From CAYYKK01 sp046351395 (lineage in GTDB: Bacteria > Myxococcota_A > Polyangia > Polyangiales > Polyangiaceae), in NCBI GenBank assembly GCA_046351395.1, contig JAXLYP010000017.1:1-64000 (forward strand): DNA of 64,000 bases, read 5' to 3'. A program made the translations under genes and the position numbers. Under the pieces are notes generated by a model. That model was not told the DNA's origin. It searched no databases and saw only the letters and a program-made list of their open reading frames with translations. Of the stretch, positions 16,665 through 24,854 are shown in pieces. Positions within the stretch are counted from its first letter, which is position 1; each line of letters begins with the position of its first letter.

Positions 16665-17588
16665 TCACCACTCCCAATTCGTGCGCAGGTGCTCGTCCAG
16701 CTCTTCCCAAAACAGGGCGCGACACGGGACAGGCGACCGCGAGCTCGCCACGGAGCGCCCTGTCGGCTCGAGCGTCTGTGCGAGGCGTGCCTTCCATGCC
16801 TCCGCGGATTCACCGGCTTCGACCGGCGGGAGGGACACATTGAACTTCCAAAGGTCGCGCGCGGGCTTCGGTTGCACGGTGTCGAGCTCCGCCGGCAGTT
16901 CGTCGCCACAGTCGAGGACGAGGAACGTGGGCGCCTCGCGGCTCCCCGCGAAGAAGTGGAGGTAGATGCTGCGACCCTCCAGACTCCTGCGAAAGATGCT
17001 CCCGACGTCCCATGGGAACGGCGCGCGCTTCGTCCTCTTCCGGGAGCGGGGCGCTGTGCGCGGGGCGCTCTCGGGCGCTGCGGCGAAGAGACGCGCGACC
17101 TCGGCCAGGGCCCTGCGACGAACGTCCTGGGCGGACCGGTCGGGGTAGAGTCGTTCGAGCACGAGCGGCTGTGACTGTCGGGCGACGGCGCGCCCGAGCA
17201 TCTCGCGCGCTGGGCCGTCCACCCGGCCGTCCATGAGCAGTCGCGCGAGCCCCGTCGCGATCACGGTCTCGTCGAGGACGTACACGTCCTGGTAGAAGTC
17301 CTCGATCTCGGCGAGCGCGCGCCGCACCGCCGGCTCGCTCGCGATGTCGGCTGGGTAGCCCGCGGACTCGAAGTCGGAGACGATCTTCGCGAGGATTGTG
17401 GCGAGCCCCGTTCGGGGGCTCGCGTCCCGAAAGTCTGCGAACTCCGAGACCGCGTCGCGCCCGGCGTCCGACCCCATCGGCCCGCTATCGACCGCCCAGA
17501 GAAGCTCCGTGTCCTCGCCGAGGATGGCCGCGGCGCTGGGGTGGAGCTCGGCCCCGTCCGGGAGGAGGTGGGTGAGGTCGACCGCCAT
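16665..17588 (-). CDS. Hypothetical cytoplasmic protein
   Basis: This 307-residue protein has no signal peptide or membrane segment. ATG 17588 is chosen over an upstream start because GTGGG precedes it and the sequence after it is helix-friendly. The first 170 residues are mainly helical. The C-terminal region contains FLVLDCGDELPAELD and FWEELDEHLRTNWEW. I do not recognise the family. It precedes the lipoprotein ending at 15508 on the same strand with a 71-bp gap. Confidence 0.6.
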   Translation of the reverse strand: MAVDLTHLLPDGAELHPSAAAILGEDTELLWAVDSGPMGSDAGRDAVSEFADFRDASPRTGLATILAKIVSDFESAGYPADIASEPAVRRALAEIEDFYQDVYVLDETVIATGLARLLMDGRVDGPAREMLGRAVARQSQPLVLERLYPDRSAQDVRRRALAEVARLFAAAPESAPRTAPRSRKRTKRAPFPWDVGSIFRRSLEGRSIYLHFFAGSREAPTFLVLDCGDELPAELDTVQPKPARDLWKFNVSLPPVEAGESAEAWKARLAQTLEPTGRSVASSRSPVPCRALFWEELDEHLRTNWEW

Positions 17589-17648
17589 CCCACGCGCATA
17601 CCACCCATCGACTGGCGCGCGCACGCCCTCGGAGCGACGTCGTTCAAG

Positions 17649-18287
17649 CTAGGGCAAACCCCCAATGCGCTCGAACGTCACGAAGTTGTAGTCGGCGCTC
17701 CCGGACGTGTTCCAGGTGGGCGGCGCGTCGTGGTGGAAGTTCAGGGACAGCTTCTGGCCCTTCGTGCAGCGCGTCGTCACCGTCCCCATGATCCGCGCAT
17801 AAGTCTCGGTCGTCGAGAGATCGTGGATCACCGTCGCCGTTCCGCCCTCGACGGTCAGGTTCAGGCTCATGTTGGCGCCCCCGACTGGCAGCGTCCCCGC
17901 AGGGAACTCGAGCGCCGCCGTCACGCGGTAGAGACCGGCGACGGGGCAGGCGTAGTCCCCCGTGTTGGGGTTCATCGCGTCGTCCGTGTCGTAGTCCTTG
18001 GTGTAGCCCACGACTTTCACGCCCGGTCCGGCCGCGAGCATCTGGCTCGCGTTCTGTGTGTAGCGCGCGGCCACGGTTCGCTCAAGCGCCACGAGGCGAT
18101 CGTCCGCCTCCTTGAACAGCTTAAGGAGGCTCGAGGCCGAGACCGGCTTGCCGGTGTCGATCCATTGGGTGTCTGCCATCCAGGTCGCGTGTGCGCTCGT
18201 GACGAGGCCGGCGGAGAGCGCGAGCGCGCAGGCGAACGCCGCGCGCTTCACGCGAGGAGATGCTTCGATTTCGATCCGGATTCGCAT
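17649..18287 (-). CDS. Exported protein with C1q-like beta-sandwich domain
   Basis: This 212-residue protein starts at ATG 18287. A signal peptide (residues 1-35, AAFACALALSAGLVTSAHA) is followed by a short helical stretch (KLFKEADDRLVALERTV) that could form a coiled-coil stalk. Residues 75-212 show the spacing of a C1q/TNF-like jelly roll: CPVAGLYRVTAALEF, then LNLTVEGG, GQKLSLNFHH and a final NFVTFERIG strand. Such domains trimerise at the cell surface in bacteria and eukaryotes. The assignment is by pattern only; ligand and role are unknown. It is 23 bp downstream of the MATE gene on the same strand. Confidence 0.65.
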   Translation of the reverse strand: MRIRIEIEASPRVKRAAFACALALSAGLVTSAHATWMADTQWIDTGKPVSASSLLKLFKEADDRLVALERTVAARYTQNASQMLAAGPGVKVVGYTKDYDTDDAMNPNTGDYACPVAGLYRVTAALEFPAGTLPVGGANMSLNLTVEGGTATVIHDLSTTETYARIMGTVTTRCTKGQKLSLNFHHDAPPTWNTSGSADYNFVTFERIGGLP

Positions 18288-18310
18288 GCCCGAAAGGGTA
18301 CACGATCGAG

Positions 18311-19762
18311 TCAGGCCGCCGCGGGCGCCGGCGCGGGCTCCGGTGGGGAGGGCGGAGCCGCCCAGCGGCCGCGCTGGAACAGGACCCCGGCGAGCACGGC
18401 TTGAGACGAGTAGGCGATCGCGATCGCGATGAACACTCCGCGGGGGCCGAGCCCGACGACCTCGGACAAGAGATACGCGAGCGGGATCTTCACGCCCCAG
18501 AAGCAAATGACGTTCACGACCATCGGGATGCTCGTCTTGCCCGCGCCATTGAACGCTTGGATCGCGACCATGCCGTACCCGAAGAACAGGAAGCCGAGCG
18601 CGACGATCCGAAGACACTCGACGCCGTACGCCTCGATCACGGGGACGTCCGTGAAGAGGCGAATGAGGGGGTGCGCGAGCGCCACGAAGACGACGCTCAC
18701 CACACCGAGGAACGCGACGTTGTACTTCGCGATCGTGTTCACCGCGCGCTTCGCGCGCTCCGGCTGCTTCGCTCCGAGGTTCTGTCCCACGAGCGTGGCC
18801 GCCGCGTTGCCGAGGCCCCAGCACGGGAGCAGCACGAAGATCGCGATCCGGATCGCGAACGTGTACCCCGCGAGCGCGTCGCTCCCGTGGAGCGAGAGGA
18901 TGCGCACGAGGCCGAGCCAGCTCGCCGTCTCGATCAGCGTTTGGAAGCTCGCGCCGACGGAGACCTTGAAGACCTCGCGGATCACGTCCAGCTGGACGCG
19001 CACGTGGCGCGCGAGGACCACGAGCCGGCGCTTGCCGCCGAGGAGCATGAACACCTGGAACGCGACGCCCACGCCGCGGCTCACGGTCGTCGCCACGGCG
19101 GCGCCCGTGACGCCCATCCGCGGGAACGGGCCCAACCCGAAGATGAGGCAGGGGCTCAACGCCATGTTGAGGAGGTTCGAGATCCAGAGCGTGCGCATCG
19201 AGATCGTCGCGTCGCCGGTGCCGCGGAACGCGGCGTTGATCACGAACAGCAAGAAGATCGTCACGCTCCCGCCGAGCATCACCGCCGTGTAGCTCGAGCC
19301 CGTCGCGACGAGGCTCGGCTCCGCGCCCATCGCCGCGAGGAGGCGCGGCGCGAAGATGGCGCCCACCCCGCCCACGACCGCGGCGAGCAGGACGCTGAGG
19401 CCGATGACCTGCACGGCGGCGTTGGACGCGCCCTCCGAGTCCTTCTCCCCCGTCTTTCGCGCGATGATCGCGGTCGCCGCGGCGGACATGCCCATCGCGA
19501 GGGCGTAGATGATCGACAGCATCGCCTCCGTGAGGCCGACCGTCGCGACCGCGTCCGCGCCGAGGCGCGACACGAACAACATGTCGACGACCGTCAGCAG
19601 GGACTCCATCGACATCTCGAGGACCATCGGGACCGCGAGGAGGATCACGGCGCGCTCGAGCGGCACGCGCGTCATGTCGTCGTCCGTGCCGCGCACCGCG
19701 GCGCGGAGGGTCGCCCAGAGGGAAGGTCGTTCGGCCGTGGGTGTGGCGGGGTCGGCTGTCAT
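18311..19762 (-). CDS. MATE family multidrug/cation efflux transporter
   Basis: This 483-residue membrane protein has about 12 hydrophobic helices and the two-fold repeat of MATE transporters. Typical signatures are MLFVSRLGADAVATVGLTEA in helix 1-2, FRGTGDATISMRTLW in the first half, and LVGQNLGAKQPERAK with FNGAGKTSIPM in the second. MATE proteins export drugs or metabolites in exchange for H+ or Na+. ATG 19762 gives a 35-residue cytoplasmic lead before helix 1. The C-terminus is Pro/Ala-rich. It could export a secondary metabolite, but no biosynthetic genes are nearby. Confidence 0.92.
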   Translation of the reverse strand: MTADPATPTAERPSLWATLRAAVRGTDDDMTRVPLERAVILLAVPMVLEMSMESLLTVVDMLFVSRLGADAVATVGLTEAMLSIIYALAMGMSAAATAIIARKTGEKDSEGASNAAVQVIGLSVLLAAVVGGVGAIFAPRLLAAMGAEPSLVATGSSYTAVMLGGSVTIFLLFVINAAFRGTGDATISMRTLWISNLLNMALSPCLIFGLGPFPRMGVTGAAVATTVSRGVGVAFQVFMLLGGKRRLVVLARHVRVQLDVIREVFKVSVGASFQTLIETASWLGLVRILSLHGSDALAGYTFAIRIAIFVLLPCWGLGNAAATLVGQNLGAKQPERAKRAVNTIAKYNVAFLGVVSVVFVALAHPLIRLFTDVPVIEAYGVECLRIVALGFLFFGYGMVAIQAFNGAGKTSIPMVVNVICFWGVKIPLAYLLSEVVGLGPRGVFIAIAIAYSSQAVLAGVLFQRGRWAAPPSPPEPAPAPAAA

Positions 19763-19904
19763 GCGATGTCCAGTGTCCGTCCCGCCCCTTTTGCCGCGAG
19801 AACGCTCGCGTGGCCACCGAGACGTGCGACCCGCCAAGGACCTGACCCCGGAACCAAGAATCGCTCGACGGACGCGCTCTCCACCAACACACTGGAGCCG
19901 GTCG

Positions 19905-20638
19905 ATGGTCTCCCGAGGCGCCGTCATCCTGGTCTTCGTCGCGATCCTCGCGGGCTGTGGCGCGTCGGCCCGGAGCCCGTTCGATCCGCGCGTCATGGAG
20001 CGGCGGCTCGCGTGCACGTCGTACGAGACGGCGACCGACGCGACGCTTCCGGGCCCGCCCCCGCTCTCTCGCGACGGCCGGGCCCGGTCGGACTTCGACC
20101 TCGAGCGGCGAGGGGAGACCCCCGAGCCCGGGCGGCCGAGCGATCTGATGGCGGAGGCGACCGAGCTCTTCGACGCGCGGCCGTGCCGCTGCTCCAGCGC
20201 GTCATCCGCCGCGAGGGGCAGGACGACGCGGGCAACGTGGAGCTCGCCACCTATCAGCTCGGCGTCGCCTACTACCACTCCGGGCTCTTCACGGCGTCCC
20301 TCGACGCGTTCGCGCCCATCGCGTCGGACCCCGCGCACCTGATGCACCACGAGACCCTCTATTGGCTCGTCGATCTGGCGCTCGAGGAGGAGACGAACCT
20401 GAAGGCGATCGACCTCAGTTATCAGTACCTCGGGGAGAACTACTACGAGCTCGACTCGACGAACCGCGAGCTCGAATACCTCATCCAATACATTTGGGGC
20501 CGCGCCTATTACCGCGTGGGCCTCTGGGACCAGGCGATCCGCAAGATGGAAGCGGTCGCGCGCGATCCTCGCTTCGCCCGCATCGCGACCGATTGCGCGA
20601 GCCTCGCGAAGCAGTTCGTGCACCCGCCCGGCGAGTGA
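19905..20638 (+). pseudogene. TPR-type lipoprotein with one frameshift
   Basis: ATG 19905 opens a lipoprotein signal (MVSRGAVILVFVAILAGC). The frame is coherent as far as MAEATELFDARP near 20188. The continuation (VPLLQRVIRREGQDDAGN, then AYYHSGLFTASLDAF, GRAYYRVGLWDQAI and IATDCASLAKQF) lies in another frame that ends at 20638. One missing base at about 20187-20191 joins them into a 244-residue protein. The second part shows TPR-like helical repeats. The role is unknown, probably periplasmic or outer-membrane assembly. No in-frame stop occurs in either part, so a sequencing indel is as likely as gene decay. Confidence 0.65.
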
Positions 20639-20729
20639 GCGCACGCGATGGGCCTCGGTGTTGCGCCGCGTGCGCGAGGGCGCGCGGCCGCGACGCAGCG
20701 CTCCCGAGGAGGGGGGCGTGCGGCGCGGC

Positions 20730-21839
20730 TCACTCGCTCCCAACGTCTTTCGGGAGCAGCTCGCGCGCGACCTGGATGCGGAGAATCCCGTCCTTCACGC
20801 GCTGGTCGTCGCCCGTCTTCTCTCCTTCCATCACGAGCCGGAAGCCGAACTCACAGCCATTCAAGTAGCGGATCCACGCGGCGAAGACCTGGCGGAAAGG
20901 CTCCTCGGGCGAGAAGCGCTCGGCGCGCTTCACCTCGGCGGCCCACGCGGGGACGACGCGCTCCTCGAGGATCGAGGCGAACCGAGCGCGGTCGATCTCC
21001 TTCGCGCGGAGGGACGCGCTCGCCGCCTCATAGTCCTCCAGGATGGCCGCGATCGCCGCGCGGCTGCGCTCGATCTCCGCGCTCGTGCGCGACTCCGGGC
21101 TCGGCCCGGCGGTCACCGCGAGGACCCACACCACCGCGCTCAGGGCGAACACGCCCGCTCGTCTCAGGCGCGCGTCCCACGGGGGCGCGCGTCTCCGGGC
21201 GTCGAGCACGAGCGCGGCCGCGTACCCCACGACGAACCCTCCGAAGTGCGCCGCGAACCCGAGCTCGCGCATCGCGAGGCCGGGCACGAGCGTGAGCACC
21301 GTCATCGTGAGCACCTTGATGACGAGCCACCTCCGCGCCGCCTCCGGGATCCGCTCCCTCTGCAGCCGGACCTCCGCGAGGAGGGCGCCGTACATCCCCA
21401 TGATCGCGCCCGACGCGCCGATGTAGACCACGTCCGGCTGCCACCACGCGCTCGCGAGCGCGCCCGCGAGGCCCGACAGCAGGTACACGCCGACGAACGC
21501 GACGTTGCCGAGGATGGCCTCCGCGGCTCGGCCGATGAGCCACATGCCGAACAGGTTCGCCGCGAGGTGGAGCACCCCGTAGTGCAAGAACATCGACGTG
21601 AGCATGCGCCACGACTCCGCGCGGAGGGCGCGGCCGTGGAGCCCTCCCCATGCGCGGAGCGACGCCGTCGTCGGCGCGAGGACGGACACGCCCTGCGTCG
21701 CGAGCGCCGCGAGCACGGCGACGTTCGCGACCATCAGCACGTAGACGACGTAGACGCGCGCTCCGAGCGACGCGACGAACGCCCGCTCCGCAGCGCGGCC
21801 GCTCGTGCGTGGGGGTGGGGTCTCGTCTCGCCCCTCCAT
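20730..21839 (-). CDS. Rhomboid family intramembrane serine protease
   Basis: This 369-residue protein has a rhomboid core at about residues 25-220 with the active-site Ser143 in YIGASGAIMGMYGALL and His198 in GFAAHFGGFVVGY. The conserved loop (WRMLTSMFLHYGVLHLAANLFGMW) precedes them. Rhomboids cut transmembrane helices of substrates inside the membrane. A seventh helix and a soluble C-terminal helical domain (residues 240-369) extend beyond the core. ATG 21839 shares its A with the TGA of the kinase gene upstream (TGATG), so the two proteins are translationally coupled. The kinase itself lacks an obvious membrane helix, so it is not an obvious substrate. Confidence 0.9.
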   Translation of the reverse strand: MEGRDETPPPRTSGRAAERAFVASLGARVYVVYVLMVANVAVLAALATQGVSVLAPTTASLRAWGGLHGRALRAESWRMLTSMFLHYGVLHLAANLFGMWLIGRAAEAILGNVAFVGVYLLSGLAGALASAWWQPDVVYIGASGAIMGMYGALLAEVRLQRERIPEAARRWLVIKVLTMTVLTLVPGLAMRELGFAAHFGGFVVGYAAALVLDARRRAPPWDARLRRAGVFALSAVVWVLAVTAGPSPESRTSAEIERSRAAIAAILEDYEAASASLRAKEIDRARFASILEERVVPAWAAEVKRAERFSPEEPFRQVFAAWIRYLNGCEFGFRLVMEGEKTGDDQRVKDGILRIQVARELLPKDVGSE

Positions 21840-23845
21840 CAGCGCGCGAGCTGTGCGCGCAGCGCTCCGCAGCGCTCGCCGAGCCAGAACTGAAGGAGAG
21901 TCTGTCGACGACCCCGTCGACGGTGAGCACCCCCGCGGCTGGCGGAGTGCGCGTGGATACCGCGGAGCGCGCTGCCGAGGTCGCCCGTGACGACGAGCGC
22001 GGCGCGCGCGGCGGTCGCGTGTGCTCCCCGGATCGTGCGCCCCAGATCCGCGACGGAGGCCGACTGCAACAGGCGATCGACCTTCTCGCCGAGCGCGTCG
22101 CGCTCCGCGGGCCGCAAGTTCTGTCGGAGCATCGCGGTGATCGGCGCCGTCTCCGCGTGCATCGCCGCGGACCGCCCCGTCGCTTCGGCGAGGCTCGTCA
22201 CGAGGTTCCGGAGGTTCTCGGTCGTCCCGAAGAAGTGCGCCGCGTAGAGCTCGGGCCGGAGGCGCGCGAGGGATCGCGCGGCCACGAAGAGCGCGCGCGG
22301 TGGTGAGAGGATCGCGAAGAACGACGCGCTCGCAACGCACGTCGGCGGCGCGCCGTGGTGGACCGCGACGGGGACGGCGCTCTCCGCTCGCACGAGGACG
22401 CGGGGCGTGTGGATGGCGAGGAGCGCCGCCGCGCGGAGCACCGCCGCGAGCGGCTCGGATGGCGGCGTGTGAGGGTCGAGGGGCCACGTGCGTTCGCCGG
22501 CGGGCGCGCTTCGCGCGCCGCTCGCGCGCGCGCGCGGCGCGGCCGCGCCGCCAAGTACGTCCACGAGGGGCAGCGCGAGATCCTCGTGCAAGAGCGCGCG
22601 CCACGCGGCATCGTCGAGCGGGACCGTCAGCGTCGCGGGGCGAGGGGGAGCGCCCGCGAGCGCCGCCTCGCTCGGCGACGCGTCCTTGAATGCGGAGAGG
22701 AGGGTCGCCGCTCTCCACGAAAGATCGCCGTCCCCCGTGCTTGCAGCGAACGAGAGGAGCTCGCGGACGAGCCGCGGCTGGCGCGGCGTGCGCTCGAACT
22801 CCGCGCGCACGTGCGCGATCGGCCGGCGACCGCCCGTGACTTTCGCCGGCTCGTCCGGCTCGACGAGATCGGGGTCGATCTCGTCGATCTCGTCGATCTC
22901 GTCGATCTCGCCGATCTCGTCGATCTCCTCGAAGTCCGCGGGATCCAGGAACTCCTCCTGGGCGCCGCCCCCCAGGAGGACCGGTCGGAGCGCCTCGAAC
23001 GCCTCGCGGGCGCTCGGAAAGCGGCGCGCCGGATCGCGCGCCACCGCGACGAGGAACCACGCGTCGAAGCCTGGCGGGAGCGCGCCGCGCACGCCGCGCC
23101 GCGCCGCGCGCACACTCGGCGCCTCGATGGGATCCATGATCACCTCGCGCAGAAGGGCGTGCACGCTCGAGTCGGAGTCCGTCGCCGCGTTCCAATAGTA
23201 CGCGCCCGTGAGGACCCGAAACGCGATGAGACCGAGCGCCCACACGTCCGTCGCCGGGGTGATGCGGCCCTTCGAGTCGGACTGCTCGGGCGCCATCCAG
23301 AGCGGCGTGCCCATCGATTGCGTCGCCTGGCTCACCGCGCTCGCGACGACCTTCGCGATCCCGAAGTCGAGGATCTTCACGTGGAGGTCGGCGCCGATCC
23401 TCCGCGATCGGGCGAGGAACACGTTCTCCGGCTTGAGGTCGCGGTGCACCACGCCGCGCGCGTGCGCCGCGGCGAGCCCGTGGCAGAGCTGCGCGAGGAT
23501 CACCGCGGCGTCCGCGGCGCTCTTCGCGCCCGCGCGCGTGAGGTGCGCGGCGAGATCTTCCCCGGAGAGCAGCTCCATCGCGAGGAACGGCGTCCCCGTC
23601 GGAGCGTCGACGCCGGCCGCGACCACCTCGACGACGTGGTCGCTCTCGATCGACGCCGAGATCCGCGCTTCCTGCACGAAGCGCTCGCGGAGGCGCGCGT
23701 CGCTCACCAGGTTCGGGTGCATGAGCTTCAGGGCGCGCTGGCGGCCCGTGGAGAGCTGCTCGGCGACGAACACCGAGCCCATCCCGCCCGCGGACAACGG
23801 CCGAAGGACGCGGAAATCGCCGCCTACGATCGCGCCCGCCTTCAT
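21839..23845 (-). CDS. Ser/Thr protein kinase with acidic repeat and unique C-terminal domain
   Basis: This 668-residue kinase has residues 8-280 with SAGGMGSVFVAEQ, HRDLKPENVF, DFGIAK and GTPLWMAPEQ. An acidic linker (FEEIDEIGEIDEIDEID, about 307-325) follows. Residues 345-630 are a conserved-looking helical domain of unknown family, with no clear membrane helix. The last 40 residues are Arg/Gly-rich. ATG 23845 has GAGGAG three bases upstream. The intercistronic element begins only 11 bases upstream of the ATG, so leader RNA from the preceding cyclophilin gene would include it. The unknown domain may bind an effector or help recruit the rhomboid partner (inference). Confidence 0.88.
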   Translation of the reverse strand: MKAGAIVGGDFRVLRPLSAGGMGSVFVAEQLSTGRQRALKLMHPNLVSDARLRERFVQEARISASIESDHVVEVVAAGVDAPTGTPFLAMELLSGEDLAAHLTRAGAKSAADAAVILAQLCHGLAAAHARGVVHRDLKPENVFLARSRRIGADLHVKILDFGIAKVVASAVSQATQSMGTPLWMAPEQSDSKGRITPATDVWALGLIAFRVLTGAYYWNAATDSDSSVHALLREVIMDPIEAPSVRAARRGVRGALPPGFDAWFLVAVARDPARRFPSAREAFEALRPVLLGGGAQEEFLDPADFEEIDEIGEIDEIDEIDEIDPDLVEPDEPAKVTGGRRPIAHVRAEFERTPRQPRLVRELLSFAASTGDGDLSWRAATLLSAFKDASPSEAALAGAPPRPATLTVPLDDAAWRALLHEDLALPLVDVLGGAAAPRARASGARSAPAGERTWPLDPHTPPSEPLAAVLRAAALLAIHTPRVLVRAESAVPVAVHHGAPPTCVASASFFAILSPPRALFVAARSLARLRPELYAAHFFGTTENLRNLVTSLAEATGRSAAMHAETAPITAMLRQNLRPAERDALGEKVDRLLQSASVADLGRTIRGAHATAARAALVVTGDLGSALRGIHAHSASRGGAHRRRGRRQTLLQFWLGERCGALRAQLAR
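22874..22927 (-). repeat. Six 9-bp tandem units encoding Glu-Ile-Asp
   Basis: GTCGATCTC (plus strand) occurs six times in a row, one copy with a single change. Reading as Glu-Ile-Asp on the minus strand it builds the acidic linker of the kinase. Units of three codons can expand or contract without frame loss. Confidence 0.8.
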
Positions 23846-23855
23846 CCGCTCCTCG

Positions 23856-24036
23856 CTAGAGCACCGGACACGTCGAGACCCGAACGAATGCGCTCGAGTT
23901 CGAGGGAGAGGCGCACGCCCGAGGAGCGAGCGCCCGAAGCCGACTCCGCATCATGCCCGGAGCAGCGCGACGAGGCCGTTTGGATCTCTCCGAAATCGGC
24001 TGCATACCTCGGCGTTTCATGATGGTCGGTGTCTAC
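23856..24036 (-). mobile_element. MITE-like snap-back element, copy 1 (181 bp)
   Basis: This 181-bp unit is clearly homologous (well over three quarters identical by eye) to the reverse complement of 29592-29773. It begins CTAGAGCACCGG and ends GGTCGGTGTCTAC, so its ends are inverted repeats; the similarity between the two arms extends about 55 bases inward with small gaps. It encodes no credible protein and no transposase. It sits between the cyclophilin and kinase genes, both leftward. The cyclophilin TAG stop (24033-24035) lies inside its end. It could be a non-autonomous transposon (MITE) or a REP/REPIN-type repeat. Confidence 0.75.
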
Positions 24037-24854
24037 GGCGCGCAGCGCGTGATCGCGATCGAGTTCATGTGGATCGGGACGAGGGGCTTGTCGTTCGCGT
24101 CCGTCATCACCTCGGTGATCGCCTTCACGACGTCCACCTCGGCGCAGTGGCCGAAGATCACGTACTTCCCGTCGAGCCCGCTCTGATCGACCTCCGCGAC
24201 GATGTAGAACTGGCTCCCGTTCGTGTTCGTGTGCGGCCCGGAGTTCGCGTACGCGAGCGTTCCGGGGGTGTGGCTCAAGGCGGGATCGATCTCGTCGGCG
24301 AACTTGTAGCCCGGGCCTCCGGTGCCCTCGCCGAGCGGGTCACCGCCCTGCGCGACGAAATTGTCGATGACGCGGTGAAAGATCAGCCCGTCGTAGAACC
24401 GCGTGCCCTTGAACCAGTGCGTCCCCTTCCTGAAGGGCCGCCGGCCGCGCGCGAGGCCGACGAAGTTCGCGACGCCCTTCGGCGCGGACTCGGGGAAGAG
24501 CTCGCACGTGATCGAACCCATCTCGGTGTCGATGATCGCGCGGAGCGGCCCCGGGCCCTCCGGCAGTCCCGCGAGCGCCTCTTCCATCGTGAAGTCGCCC
24601 ATCTCGGGATCCTTGCCCGTGCCGAGATCGACGGTCGGGAGCGTCGTGTCGTCCGCGGGGCACTGCGTGATGGGCTCGCCCGAGCTGCTCGAGGAGCCGG
24701 TGTCCGCGGTCGTCGCCGTGGTCGTCGACGAGGTCGTCGCGTCGGCGCTCGACGAGGACGTGGCGCCGCCCGTCCCGGGCGCGTCCGTCGCGCTCTTTTC
24801 GCACGCGGTGGTGAGGGCGGCGAGCGCCGCAGCGAGGAGGTGAGCCCTGCTCAC
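24033..24854 (-). CDS. Cyclophilin-type peptidyl-prolyl isomerase lipoprotein
   Basis: This 273-residue protein starts at GTG 24854, whose GTGA overlaps the stop of the NAD synthetase gene. A lipoprotein signal (HLLAAALAALTTAC) is followed by a Ser/Thr/Gly linker (residues 20-60). The cyclophilin domain spans about residues 90-270 with FYDGLIFHRVIDNFVAQGGD, GTLAYANSGPHTNTNGSQFYI and YVIFGHCAEVDVV. The FHRVI arginine and the GSQFYI segment form the active site. Such enzymes assist folding of exported proteins by cis-trans prolyl isomerisation. Here it should be membrane-anchored. The pairing with nadE is probably just operon sharing. Confidence 0.9.
   Translation of the reverse strand: MSRAHLLAAALAALTTACEKSATDAPGTGGATSSSSADATTSSTTTATTADTGSSSSSGEPITQCPADDTTLPTVDLGTGKDPEMGDFTMEEALAGLPEGPGPLRAIIDTEMGSITCELFPESAPKGVANFVGLARGRRPFRKGTHWFKGTRFYDGLIFHRVIDNFVAQGGDPLGEGTGGPGYKFADEIDPALSHTPGTLAYANSGPHTNTNGSQFYIVAEVDQSGLDGKYVIFGHCAEVDVVKAITEVMTDANDKPLVPIHMNSIAITRCAP

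Noticed and set aside
23856..24036. A short protein gene inside the repeat element (frame ending in DEAVWISPKS)
   Set aside because: The same frame is open in both copies only because the DNA repeats are homologous; there is no start with a Shine-Dalgarno and the composition is that of a shadow frame.
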